In this document: piece by piece, positions 8,688 to 19,700 of the stretch
How positions within the stretch are numbered: position 1 is the first letter of the stretch
Layout of the letters: the number at the start of each line of letters is the position of its first letter
The notes under the pieces: generated by a model
What the model saw: only the letters and a program-made list of their open reading frames with translations
What the model was told of the DNA's origin: nothing
Databases searched by the model: none
Origin: an uncultured Oscillospiraceae bacterium
GTDB taxonomy: Bacteria; Bacillota; Clostridia; Oscillospirales; Acutalibacteraceae
Assembly (NCBI GenBank): GCA_900543555.1
Contig: UQRL01000006.1
Location: forward strand, 3,115 to 67,114
Direction of reading: 5' to 3'
DNA length: 64,000 nt
Translations under genes and position numbers: made by a program

Positions 8688-10526
8688 TCAGCACTTTATC
8701 AGGGGCATTTCCGTCATGCGCAGGTTGGTGCAGCCATAGGGGATGAGCCGCACCTGCTGGGGCGGGGTCAGGGGGACGCGGCTGTCCGGCACCTGGTGAC
8801 AAAGGCCGTTGTCAAAGCCCCAGTCGATCTCCACAAAGCTGCCGGTCATGGAAATGGGCGGGCGTTCTGTGGAGAAGGGCGCCTCCCAATCCTCCCGCTC
8901 CTCCACAGTGAACTGGCCGTCCGCGAAGGCGTAGTTCCACTTGGAGAGGGGGCGGACCTCGTAATCGCAGTAGGGGAATTTCCGTTCCACCCCGTCCCGC
9001 ACATACTCCAGGGGCGTCCACTCCTCCTCAATGGCCACGGAGTACAGCAGGGGCCCCCGCTTGACGCAGTACAGGCCGTTGGGGCGCTCCTCCAGCCGGG
9101 CCTCCATGGTGAAGGACACCTGCACCTGCTGAGTGCCGCTCCAGTCCCGCTCCACCGTGAAGAAGGCGCCGGGCTGGGCCGGGGCCCCATCCACCACAGC
9201 GGATATCACGGTGCCGGGGATGCGGATGGACAGGGGGAACCGCACCGGACGGTCGGTGGTGACCACATAGGTCAGCGCCTCCCGGAAGGGGTAATCGGTC
9301 CGCAGCTCGCAGGTGACGCGGGCCTCCCCGATTTGGCAGGACACCACCGAGGGGGCCAAGATCACCGAGGCCAGCCCCTCCTGGGAGCGCATGAAGGTGG
9401 AGAGGGCCAGCTTGGGCCAGCCCTGGCTGAAGTTGGCGGTGCAGCAGCCGAAATTGGGCTCCAGACCAAAGAGGTGGGACTCCCCGGAATTGGTGCGGAA
9501 CACCACATGGTCCTCCGGCAGGCGGGTACAGCACACCTGGTTGGTCTGCTGGTCGTACTGATGGGTCCACATGTCGGGGCTCAGGGTGGCGGGCAGGGCG
9601 TTGAAGGCCAAGGCCTCCGCCAGGTCCCCCCACTGGGGGTCCCCGGTGATGGAGAGCAGGTGCTCGTAGGAGTACATGGCCTCCACCACAGAGCAGCACT
9701 CGCTGCCCTGGATGGGGCTGGTGCCGGAGAGGCACTCGTCCCCGGTGAAGTGGCCGCAGGCCATGCCGTGGTCCCGCTGCAGCAGGGCGTAGGCCTCCTT
9801 GGCCATGGCGTTGGGGTCCTCCCCGGTGACGCGGGAATACAGCGCCCCGGCCTTCAGGGACATGGCCAGGTTCACCACATGGGAGACCTGGGTCCACTTG
9901 CGCTCTGGCCTGGAAAGCCGCCACCGGCGGTAGAGCTCCTCGTAGTTGAAGCCCTCCACCCGCAGGGAGTAGGCCAGGTCCATCAGCCACTCCTCCGGGC
10001 GCCGCTCGTACAGCCAGAAAATGGGGATGAGGCACTCGAACCAGCGGGAGGCCGCCCAGTCGAACAGGGTGTGGTGCTCCATGTGGACGTGGAAATTTTT
10101 CAGCGCCCGGTAAACGGCCTCCTCGACGCGCTCGTCCTGGGTGCAGTCGTGATAGACCACCAGCACCTTGCAGATCAGGAACAGGGCCCACATGTCATAG
10201 CGGTCCCGCTCCTGCTGGGTGCAGGGGCACAGCCAGCCATCCTCCTGCTGCTGGGCCAGGATGGCGTCGATATACCGCTTGGCCCGGGCCTTCATGTCCT
10301 CGTCCTCCAACAGCCATGCCAAGGGGATGAAGCCGTCCAGCCAATAGGGGACCCGCTCCCATCCCTCTTGTTCCCCGCCGATCCATCGGCTGTCCCGGAC
10401 ATCGGGCCAAATCTTGTCCAGGTGGCCGCTTAGGCCCGCCGCCTGGATCTCCAGCTGCTTTTTCAGCCATCCCGCGGGCCTCAGCTCCCCGGTGGTAAAG
10501 GGGGTGTACGTCAATGGTTTCAGCAT
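8688..10526 (-). CDS. GH127-like beta-L-arabinofuranosidase (DUF1680 family)
   Basis: A 612-residue cytoplasmic protein with an (alpha/alpha)6-barrel-like N-terminal two thirds and a beta-sandwich C-terminus. GH127 enzymes use a zinc-bound cysteine as nucleophile, with one Glu and three Cys ligands. Here SECCS gives Glu276 and Cys278, and FGCCTAN gives Cys361-Cys362, so the full set is present. The start at ATG 10526 has GGAGAGGAG about 8 nt upstream; the open frame continues upstream but with non-coding composition. It probably trims L-arabinofuranosyl units from oligosaccharides brought in by the neighbouring importer. That partnership is inferred from position only. Confidence 0.85.
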   Translation of the reverse strand: MLKPLTYTPFTTGELRPAGWLKKQLEIQAAGLSGHLDKIWPDVRDSRWIGGEQEGWERVPYWLDGFIPLAWLLEDEDMKARAKRYIDAILAQQQEDGWLCPCTQQERDRYDMWALFLICKVLVVYHDCTQDERVEEAVYRALKNFHVHMEHHTLFDWAASRWFECLIPIFWLYERRPEEWLMDLAYSLRVEGFNYEELYRRWRLSRPERKWTQVSHVVNLAMSLKAGALYSRVTGEDPNAMAKEAYALLQRDHGMACGHFTGDECLSGTSPIQGSECCSVVEAMYSYEHLLSITGDPQWGDLAEALAFNALPATLSPDMWTHQYDQQTNQVCCTRLPEDHVVFRTNSGESHLFGLEPNFGCCTANFSQGWPKLALSTFMRSQEGLASVILAPSVVSCQIGEARVTCELRTDYPFREALTYVVTTDRPVRFPLSIRIPGTVISAVVDGAPAQPGAFFTVERDWSGTQQVQVSFTMEARLEERPNGLYCVKRGPLLYSVAIEEEWTPLEYVRDGVERKFPYCDYEVRPLSKWNYAFADGQFTVEEREDWEAPFSTERPPISMTGSFVEIDWGFDNGLCHQVPDSRVPLTPPQQVRLIPYGCTNLRMTEMPLIKC

Positions 10527-10605
10527 TTCAATCGACTCCTCTCCCGTGCTGCGGCAGTGCCCCCAGCTTTTCTGGGGGAATGCCGCCGGGTCTTGATTTT
10601 CCCTT

Positions 10606-10634
10606 ATTATACCGGAGAAGCGCGCCGCTGGAAA
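10606..10634 (-). promoter_or_regulatory. promoter of the GH127-like gene
   Basis: TTTCCA, 17-bp spacer and TATAAT on the minus strand, about 80 bp upstream of the start codon. The leader also carries a small hairpin (CCCCCAG/CTGGGGG, about 10557-10577) of unknown role. Confidence 0.55.
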
Positions 10635-10688
10635 GGGGGAAATTCCCCCTTTCCAAAACAAATTCCAGAGACCGCGGGGCACAGCAAA

Positions 10689-10710
10689 GGGAGGGGCTTT
10701 CGCCCCTCCC
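10689..10710 (-). terminator. hairpin terminator of the giant surface protein gene
   Basis: GGGAGGGGC (10689-10697) pairs with GCCCCTCCC (10702-10710) across a 4-nt loop, 25 nt beyond the stop codon. The following T stretch on the minus strand is short. Confidence 0.6.
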
Positions 10711-10734
10711 CGCGCTTTTAATATAAGTCTGTTT

Positions 10735-13700
10735 TTAGGAAAGTCCGGTCCAGCTTTCGGTGCCGTCCTCCGTGTGGTACTCGTGGGCGTTGGTGGCCTC
10801 TGCCACATGGAAGTAGCCCCAGTGTCCACGGTTTACATCGCCAAAGGTGTTGAGCTCTTCCTCGTGGGCGATCACATAGGGGCGGTCCGCCGCGCGGCCC
10901 AGCATGTGGTTGACAATGACCGTCACCTCGGCCCGGGAGATGGTGGCCTCCGGACGGAAGGTGCCGTCGGGATAGCCGTTGATCCAGCCGTACTGGGTGG
11001 AATCCACCACGGCGCTGTAGAACCAGTCGTCCTCATTCACGTCGGAGAAGATGTTCACTCCGCCGCCGCTGGTGTTGGCGAACTTCATAGCGATGACGGT
11101 GAACTCCGCCCGGGTGATAGAGCGGTCCGGGTCGAACCGGCCGTTCCCCACGCCGCTGAGAATGCCCAGGGATGCCAGGGTGTTCACAGGCTTGGCGTAC
11201 CAGGCGTCCGCCGGGACGTCCTCAAACTCCACGGTGATCTCCACGTCCTTCTCCAGGAGCAGGTTGTAGAACATCTGAGCGGCCTCGGCGCGGGTCATGT
11301 TCTGGTCCGGGCCAAAGATGCCGCCGGGATAGCCTGCCAGATAGGCCAGGTGGTCCTTGGTATTCAGCCAATCGGAGACGCCGGTGTCATCCGGGTTGGC
11401 GGGCTGGTCCTCCACAGGGCCGCCACCGCCGCCGCTGATGATCTGCTGGGCCACCAAGACCTGCTCGCTGGCCGTGGCAGCTTCGTAGTACTCGTTGCCG
11501 GTAAAGGTCAGCGTGAAGGTGTAGGTCTCGCTGGTGTTGGGCAGGGTGAGCTCCGCCGTCAGGCTGCCGTCCTCCGGCCACTGGATATGCAGATCTTCCA
11601 GTGTGACATCATTATCGTTTTTAGCGGTCACGCTCAGACGCGTCTTCAAATCCGTGCCATTGGGCAGCTTCTCGCCCTTCAGGGTCAGGGTCACCTTCCC
11701 GCCGCCGGACAGGCTGTTGGGAGTGGCCTTCACCGTGACCGTGGGCTGGATCTTCTGGATAGTCACCGTCTCCGTATCGGTGGAGCCAGCGTAAGCGTCC
11801 ATGCCCGTGGCGGTGATGGTGTATTCGTCGGGCTTCAAGCCCTTGATATAAGTGAGCGCGTCGTCTTTTGTTTTGCCCGTTGTGCCATCGAAGGTCTGAC
11901 CGTTGACTTCCAAGGTGTACTCCGTACCAAGAGTCAGCTCCTTGTCTGTGCCAAAGGTGACGCTCAGGCGGAGATTGGTCAAGTCATCCCCCCAGGTCCA
12001 CTGGCTGGGCGTGACTACCAGGTCAAAACGCTCGGAAGGCTCCGGGGCGCCCTCGCTCTTGATGGTGAAGGTCTTCTCCACCTGATCCCTGTAGTTGCCT
12101 GTGCCCGTAATGGTCACAGTGGCCTCACCGGGGCCCTTGTCTGCACAGGCCGTGGTGTAGTCGTAGCCCAGAATAAGGGTGTAGCTAAGGGTGTAGCTGC
12201 TGTCCTTGATGGTCACCGGCGGGATTACCTCGTTCCCTGTGTAATACTGGTCGGGGATGTTCTCCACCACACAGCCTGTGATGGGCTTGGGGGCGATGGT
12301 AAAGTCTGCCGTTTTGCTCCCCGTGAAGTTGTTGCCCGTGGCGGTGACCACCGCTTTGGCCGCATTGGAAGCATTCACGTTGTTGTAGTAGGTGATGGTG
12401 TAGTCGGTGTCCTTGGTGGGCTGGGCATTGCCATCCACAGTAACGGTGACGTCAGGCTTCTTCTCGTCGTGATTGAAGACCAAGTCTGTGTCATTCACAG
12501 CGAGCGTGGCTTTCGCCAAATCCCGCTGGAGGATGAGGAAGGTGAAGGTGCCCACGCTGTTTGCGTAGCCCCCCTGGCCTGTGGCAGTCACTACATACAT
12601 ACCTGCCGCGGGTGTGCCGCTCATTACGCTAGGATCATAAGGCTTAGAACCTTGAGCAGTTCCCTCAAACGGTGTGTAGGTGTAGGCGAGAGTATAGTCT
12701 GTATTCTCTGTCATAGGAGTGCCATTAACATCGGTCACCGTGATAGTGCCATTCACCGTGTCACCATAGGTCTCAACGACACTTGTCTCGTTGTCGGCTT
12801 TCAGCACCAACTTGCCCTCTTCCACAGGGAGCAGAGCGTAAGTCAGCTGAATTGGGGCGTTTGTCTCATGGTTGCCCGTTACCGTCACTTCAATGGTGTA
12901 GGTGCCGACTTGATTAAAGGTGACCGTCTGGTGGTCATTGATGCTCACCACATCGCTCTGGTTCGTAACATCTGTGCCGGTATTATCCTTTACAGCGATA
13001 CTCACTGTGTTGGAACCATCACTTGTTACCGTATGGCTCCCATGGGTCACAGTCACGGTGGCGTTGTTGGTGTAGCTGTCGCCATAGTAGCCGAAGGTGC
13101 GGTTCAGGCTGGCGGTCAGGTCGCTGGCGTCCACGGGGCTGATTGTAAAGTTCTTCGTCACACTTCCCTTGTAGTTGCCCCTGCCGGTAATGGTCACGGA
13201 GCCTTGGCCTACCTCTTTGTTGTCATCGTAGGTGATGGTGTAATCCTTATCCTTCTCCAGAAGTACGCCTTCGTCGTGCACGGAAATGGCATCATCGAAA
13301 GTGATTTCTTTGCCTGTGTACGTATAGCTTTCGGCAATGCCGGTGACCATGTTTGCTGTAATTTCTTTCGGCTCTACCGTAACTTTTTGCGTTCCAGAGG
13401 CAGAATTGTAGCCATCGGCCTGGATTTGGAAGTAAATCGTCAGGTCGCCCGCATCGGTGATGGTGGGGGATTCATTCAAATCATAGCTGGTCCCGTTATT
13501 ATCGCTGTACATGATCGTGTACTCAGAGGGGCTTTTTACAGTAATCTTGCTACCATGGGCGATGCGGTCATACTCCACTGAGTAATCTTCCGCAGTATAA
13601 GAGATTGTCGTCTCCGCAGTTCCAACTGTAATCCTAAAGGATGCGGTAGCAGCGGTGTAGTTGTCAGTCTCGGTAAACACCGCCGTAATGGTAGCACTAC

Positions 13701-16700
13701 CAGTTCCATTTAGAGAAATGTTCTCTAAGCTATTTCCCTGCACACTGGCAACTCTGGTATCATTGCTCATATAAGTAATGGTACCTTTGTAATCATCGGC
13801 TACGTTTAATGTGGTTTCCTCAGTGCTATCAAAGGTACCGTTTTCTTCATATGGGACACTGACAGTTTCCTTGCTAAACCCAGTGGTGGGACTGGCCTTG
13901 GCGATAGTGACGGTAGTAGAGCCTGTGGCATCGCGGTAGCCTTGTAACTTGGCAACCCAAGAAACCCTGTAGGTACCGGCGTCTTGGCCCTGGGGCAATC
14001 CATCATCAGACGCTATCTGGCAACGGTCGCCTTCGGTCTGGGCTTCCACCTTAAAGGTCACTTCGGCTCCTGCGGGGGCAGTAGAGTAGGAAATAAGATT
14101 CTGCATCTCGCCAGTGTAGGTCAGCGTCTTAGGTGTGACAGTAACAAGAAGGCCGCCGTCTTCCGCCACATGAATGATATAGCTGTCTTTAGCACCCCCT
14201 GTAAAGTTCTTGCCGCCACTGGTCACTTCAGCCGTGATAGTAGCATTGCCCGTACCCACCAACGTAATTTCGCCGGTAGTTTCGTTCACAGTAGCTACGC
14301 CTTGGTCATTGGAAGAATACTTCACGGTAACGTCTTGAGGCTGACCGCCAAGCTCCTCATCAGAGTTGCTCTGGTTGATGAACTTCAAGGGGTTATTCAC
14401 AGTACCGCCCATAGAGACCGTAACTTCTTCATTGGTGAACTCCACAGCCAAGGTTGCCTTCTTTACTGTGTAGGTGGCTTGTTCCTCATTCTCCTGGTAA
14501 GGAGTCTCTCCCTTCCAAGTAATCGCATAGTTACTCACAACTGACGATTCAGCCTTGGCCTCGCCACTGATAGGGTATGTACCAGCATCGCTGCCCTTCT
14601 TCGCAGTGGTGGACAGAGTGATCCCGAGTTCGTCTTCATCGTCACCCACAAACACTACGTTCTTGTTCGAACCAGTGTACGTATTGCTCAGCGTTCCATT
14701 ATAGGTCAACTGCGCAATGTCACAGCCATAATCACTTTTCTTGTCCTCAATGGTAATGGTAATCGGCCGGGGATTTACGGTGTAGGTGCCGTTTTTGGTG
14801 AAGGTGACTTTGTAGTTGCCAATGACTGTGGGGGTATTTAACGCAACCTGATTATCATCATTAACTGCATAGATAGTGTACCCAACAACGGCAACGGGGC
14901 TTTGTTCATTAGCACCTGTTCCCAGTTTGATCCCCGGAACATTTTCTTCATCAGGAGCTAAACCACGATTATCGTCATTCGCCTCGTAGGTCAATCCTAC
15001 GCCCGTCAACACCGGCGAATCCCCATAGAAGCCTTCGGCATTGCCGATCTGCACGTCGATAGGCCGGGGGCTGATGGTATAGGTGCCGGCATGGCCATTA
15101 TTCGCATCTTCGCCCGTCCAGTTTCCGGCGAAGGTCACGTCGTAGTTCTTGTTGGTCCATTCACCGGTGATGGCATAGGTGTCGGCATCCTTGGAGTCAG
15201 GAGCGATGGAGAGGGTGATGCCGAGGTTGTCTTTGGTGGTGTCCTGGGAGAAAACCTCGCCCGTGGAAACATACCAGGCCTTGGGATCTTCTTTCGTACC
15301 CTCTTCTTGTCCAACCGTGGGCTTTTCACCGTCGTAGACGGAAGTCTGGTCACTGATGGTGACAGTGACGGGGGCCTGGGTGATCTTGCCATCCTCCACT
15401 GTGGTTTTGATTGTCCAAGTGGAAGTGGCCTTGCCTTCAACGTTACCGGTGTAAGTATAGTTCCCCGGGGTAACGCCAGCGCCGAAGGTCACCTCGTAGG
15501 TGGTGGTGATGGTCTTGCCCGTACCCACGTTGGCGTTGTCATAGGCGGCGGAAACGCTGGAAACAGTGATGCTTTCACCATTCTGCGCGCCCGTAACGGT
15601 CTCACCGGTCACTTCGGCCTCAGTGGTGCCATCGTACTCCTTCTCCTCGGTCAAATCGCTGGAGAGGGTGAGGGTGGCGGGGTTGATGGTGATGGTGACG
15701 GCGCTATCACCCACAATGGGGGCATAGTTCTCCGCCGTGACCTTATACCAGTACTCGCCGCTTTGGGCCACATTGATAAACGGGATTTCGTCCCATCCCT
15801 CAGCGCCCGCCTCGGGCCTGGTATCATCCGTCTTTTTGATGAACTCAACCTTAGTGATCTCAATCTCTGTGCTTGCGCTGTCAGTGGTCTCGGCCGTCCA
15901 GCTGTCTGTTACATTGTGAGCTTTACCAGTATAGGTGCCGGTGTAACTCTGTGCATCAACAACCATTTCCGCCGGGGTGATTTTCAGGGTGGCCGCATCA
16001 GGGAATTTAAGTTCATAGTTGTCATAGTTCCCTGTGGGGTCTGCCTTCAGCGCAGCGGTGACGGTGTAGCTGCCCACGGCTGTGTGATCTGTATCCGTAG
16101 TGGGATCCACAGGCATATAGGTATAGTCCACATCGCCGGCCTTTAATTGATCGGAATCTATAAAGCCAGTCCCCTCGGCCGGGCTGGCAACAGGCCCTAC
16201 CGTTACATTTACCGGCTGGCCCGTGTAAGCCTTTTCGATGATTCTGCCATCCTGTCCTATCCCGGCAAATTCCAGGTTTACAGGCCGCTGGGTGATGTTG
16301 ACCTTTACATCGCCATTTGCAGCATCCTTCACTGCGCTTACCTTGTAGTTGTTCGCATCGTCGCCGCCCAAAGTGATGACACTGGTTTCGACTGTGACAG
16401 CTTTGTCATTGCCAACATCGGCACTTTCAATGCTGCCAGTGGCGTTGCTGGCCAGGGCCAGGGTGAGGTTGTCCTCGCCAACCTTATCCGTCGTCTCCGG
16501 CGTGCCCGTCAACTGCACAACCTTGGTGCCATCGTACACGCGGTTCTCAGCGGAAATGCCGGTGACGGTGATCGCCTTGGGTGTGATGGTGCCAGCGCCA
16601 GCCTGGGTCAGGGTGATTTCCCCTTTGGTCAGCTCTGTGCCGTTATAGCTGTAGTTGCCCCACTTGATATCCGTGCCGGACAGGGTCAGGATCAGGGTGA

Positions 16701-19700
16701 CGTCCTTGTCTTTGCCGGCGTTTTTGTTGGCGTAGGTGCCGGTGGCGCTAGAGACGGTAATTTCATCACTGGTACCAGTAGTGACGGTGATATTAAAATT
16801 ATCAGTTATATCAGCGTTACCGTCGTAGGTCTTGGTGTATTCATCAAGTACACCGGTAAGCTGCAACACTTTTGCGCTGATTGTCACCTGTGCACTGGCA
16901 ATATAGGGGGCATAGTCGTTCGCATGTTCCCCTGTGATGACAACCTTGTACCAGTATTTACCTGAATCGGCAACGTCCTTGACCTTTCGTTCTTTAGACC
17001 AGCCTTCATTCTCCGCTGCGGGGACATCGGTGCCATCGTCTTTCATGTAATAAACCTCATAGCTGAGATTGCTGTCCTTGCCCGTAACCGAATTGACGGT
17101 AATGGGGGGATACGTCTCGCCATTGTAGGTGCCGGTGTAGCCTTCGGCATCCACAGTCAACTGTGCCTTCGTGACCGTAACGGTGACAGGCTCCGATTCC
17201 GCAGGCTCATAATTCGTATCGCCGGGGTAGGTGGCCTTCATATAGTAGGTGCCCACTGCGATGGGAACATTACCTTCTGCTCCATTATCAAGCTTCTCTG
17301 TACAGTCCTTATTTGTATAGAAGGTATATGTGATGTCCCCAGCGGGCTGGTCAGCTCCTGCTACCACTTCAGCGGTTGCCGTTGCTTTATCGTACCCTTC
17401 AATAGGCTGGCCGGTGTAGGGAACTTCCAGTTTCTTATCTGTCAGGCTCACCGTTGGCTTAGCCTTCTTCACCGTCACGGTGTACTCTACAGAAGCCGCG
17501 CCCACATTGGCGGTTTCCGCCGCCGTAACGGTAATGGTGGCTTCGCCGGCTTGTTTGATGGTGACTTCGCCAGAGCCGCTGTCCACATCGAGTACATCGG
17601 CGGTATTCCCATCGGGCCCCTTTTCACTGTCCTTTTTCACCGCGTAGCTGATGACAGGCTTATCCAGCTCCGCCGTGCCGGTGACGGTAAAGGTCTTTTC
17701 AGAACCATACGTAGTGGTATAGGAGTTATTCTCCTCATCCCACTCCCCTGCATTAGTTTCAGCACTGGTCAAGGTAATTTTCTGATCGTCCGCCTGCGTG
17801 ATGGTAAGGGTGTAGATAGCATCGGCGGCTGTGTAGTTATTGCTCACTGTGCCTGCGCCCCATTTGGCGGTAATTTGGTAATAGCCGACGTCGGTAAACT
17901 TGGTTTTGGTGGTAGCGTCTTTCACTTCTTCCACCGTATCCCAGTTGGTATTGGGCTCTGTACTGTACTTATAGGTGTACTTAACATCACCCAATACAGT
18001 TGCCATGTTGTCCTTATCCGCCTCAACCAGGCCAGTTACCGTAACCGGCTGCAGGGCTGTGCCCTCAGCGGTGTAGGTCTTTGTTACCTCCTTTTGACCA
18101 AACTCCATCGTGGCGGTGGCTTTGTTAATGGTGAAGGAAGCATAGGGAATCTGCGCAATATAGTTCTGGTTGTTATACGTGTAATTCTGCCGCACGAAAT
18201 AGGTGCCAGCGTTGATGGGGGCATTATTTGATGGAGACCTAAAAGTAGTGTCATTGGAGTACTGATACCCTGCCGACTTTACATCGCCAGGCAAATCAGC
18301 AGCCGTGGCCACGCTAACCAAGTTTTCAGCGTCATACGGTTTGCCGGTATAGGTGGCGTTTTGGGCCTCTATTTGGGGAAGGGTGAGAGTGGCGGGATTA
18401 ATAGTCCACTCAAGGCCGCTGGGTTCGTTCCCATACCACACATAGTTCCCGCTTTCGTTTAGTGTTACTGTAACCAGATACTTGCCACGATTGGTGTGAT
18501 AGGCATTCGCAGCGGTGTATGCCACAGCTGCGTTCGAGTCATAGTTTTCGTCGGTCTTGTTTCCAATGTAGACCAATTTTACCGTATTTGTACCCTTGTC
18601 AACCTCAAAACTATAGTCGCTATTCGGATTTACAAGCGGATTTACCCACTTGTCGTACTGATAATTATAGAGGTTCACACTTATACTGGGCGCATATAGC
18701 TCTCGTTTTAGAATTTCCCACGGAATCGTGATGTCACGTACTGCTTCATCTGTATTTTCCCATCTATAGTTTTCGTTTGTCAACGTAGCTTTTGCGGTAT
18801 ACTTCCCCGCATTTATACCAACATGGGTATATCCACCTTCATCAACAAATTTCCAATCTTCGCTAGCCTGTCCTTCAAAGCCATTTCTTTCCTTAGAGAC
18901 CGGCTCATACTTCATATTCTGAGGAGCAACAGGCTTCTTAACCTGCTTATGATCAATATGGACTTCAAGGTTCTGGATCTTCTTCTCGTACGTTGGGTTG
19001 TCAGGATACGTGAAAACAACTTGCACATTGTATGTACCGGCGTCTGTCAATGACAAACCGGAAATAATATTCTCCTCATTTTCTGTGCCGGTATATTCCC
19101 ATGTTGCTGCTGATTCGCTGCTCCCCTGTTTGGTGGCAGTTACGGAAACGTGCCATCCCTCCTCAAGCCCAATCACTTCGAGAGTATTCTTTGCCGTTCC
19201 ATCGTAGATCAAACCAGAGATTGGTCTTGCTTCTGCAGTGATTTGATGGAGAGCGACCACGAAGGAATGCTCGACCCAAACGGAATCTCCCTCCTGCACC
19301 AACGTGTAACCCTCGCCGGGATATTCCAGATCGCTTTTTTCCGGCAAATCGTACATCTCCGTATCATATGTAAACTTTACACGGACTTTGTACTCTTCGC
19401 CCTCTTCATCGGGCTGCTCGGTTGTCCACTGACCATTTGCAAAGTACTCTACTTTCCCGGGAGTGGCATCACCAAATCCCTTCGCTTGAACAGTGGCAGC
19501 ATTTCCCACGTTCACCATGTTTGGCAAGATAGAGACATTGCTCAGGTCTAAAACATCTTTTGTGACGTTGACTTTAATTTTCAGCGTGGCCGTCCCAGAG
19601 GCGGAGTCCGGTGTCCCCTCCAGCGCCTTGGTAAACACAGGCCAATTTTGATTCTTGTCTTGAGTCATGGTGTACTTAACTTCCAAGTACTTTATCCCTT

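Noticed and set aside
10774..13581. A 935-codon open frame antisense to the giant surface protein gene
   Set aside because: It is a shadow of the GC-rich, repeat-coding minus strand; its His/Gly/Val-rich text fits no protein family and it has no SD.
11500..18500. Repetitive DNA in the giant gene as a possible CRISPR or satellite array
   Set aside because: Periodicity follows codons and protein modules (MBG/YDG and Ig-like repeats); there are no conserved repeats with unique spacers of fixed length.
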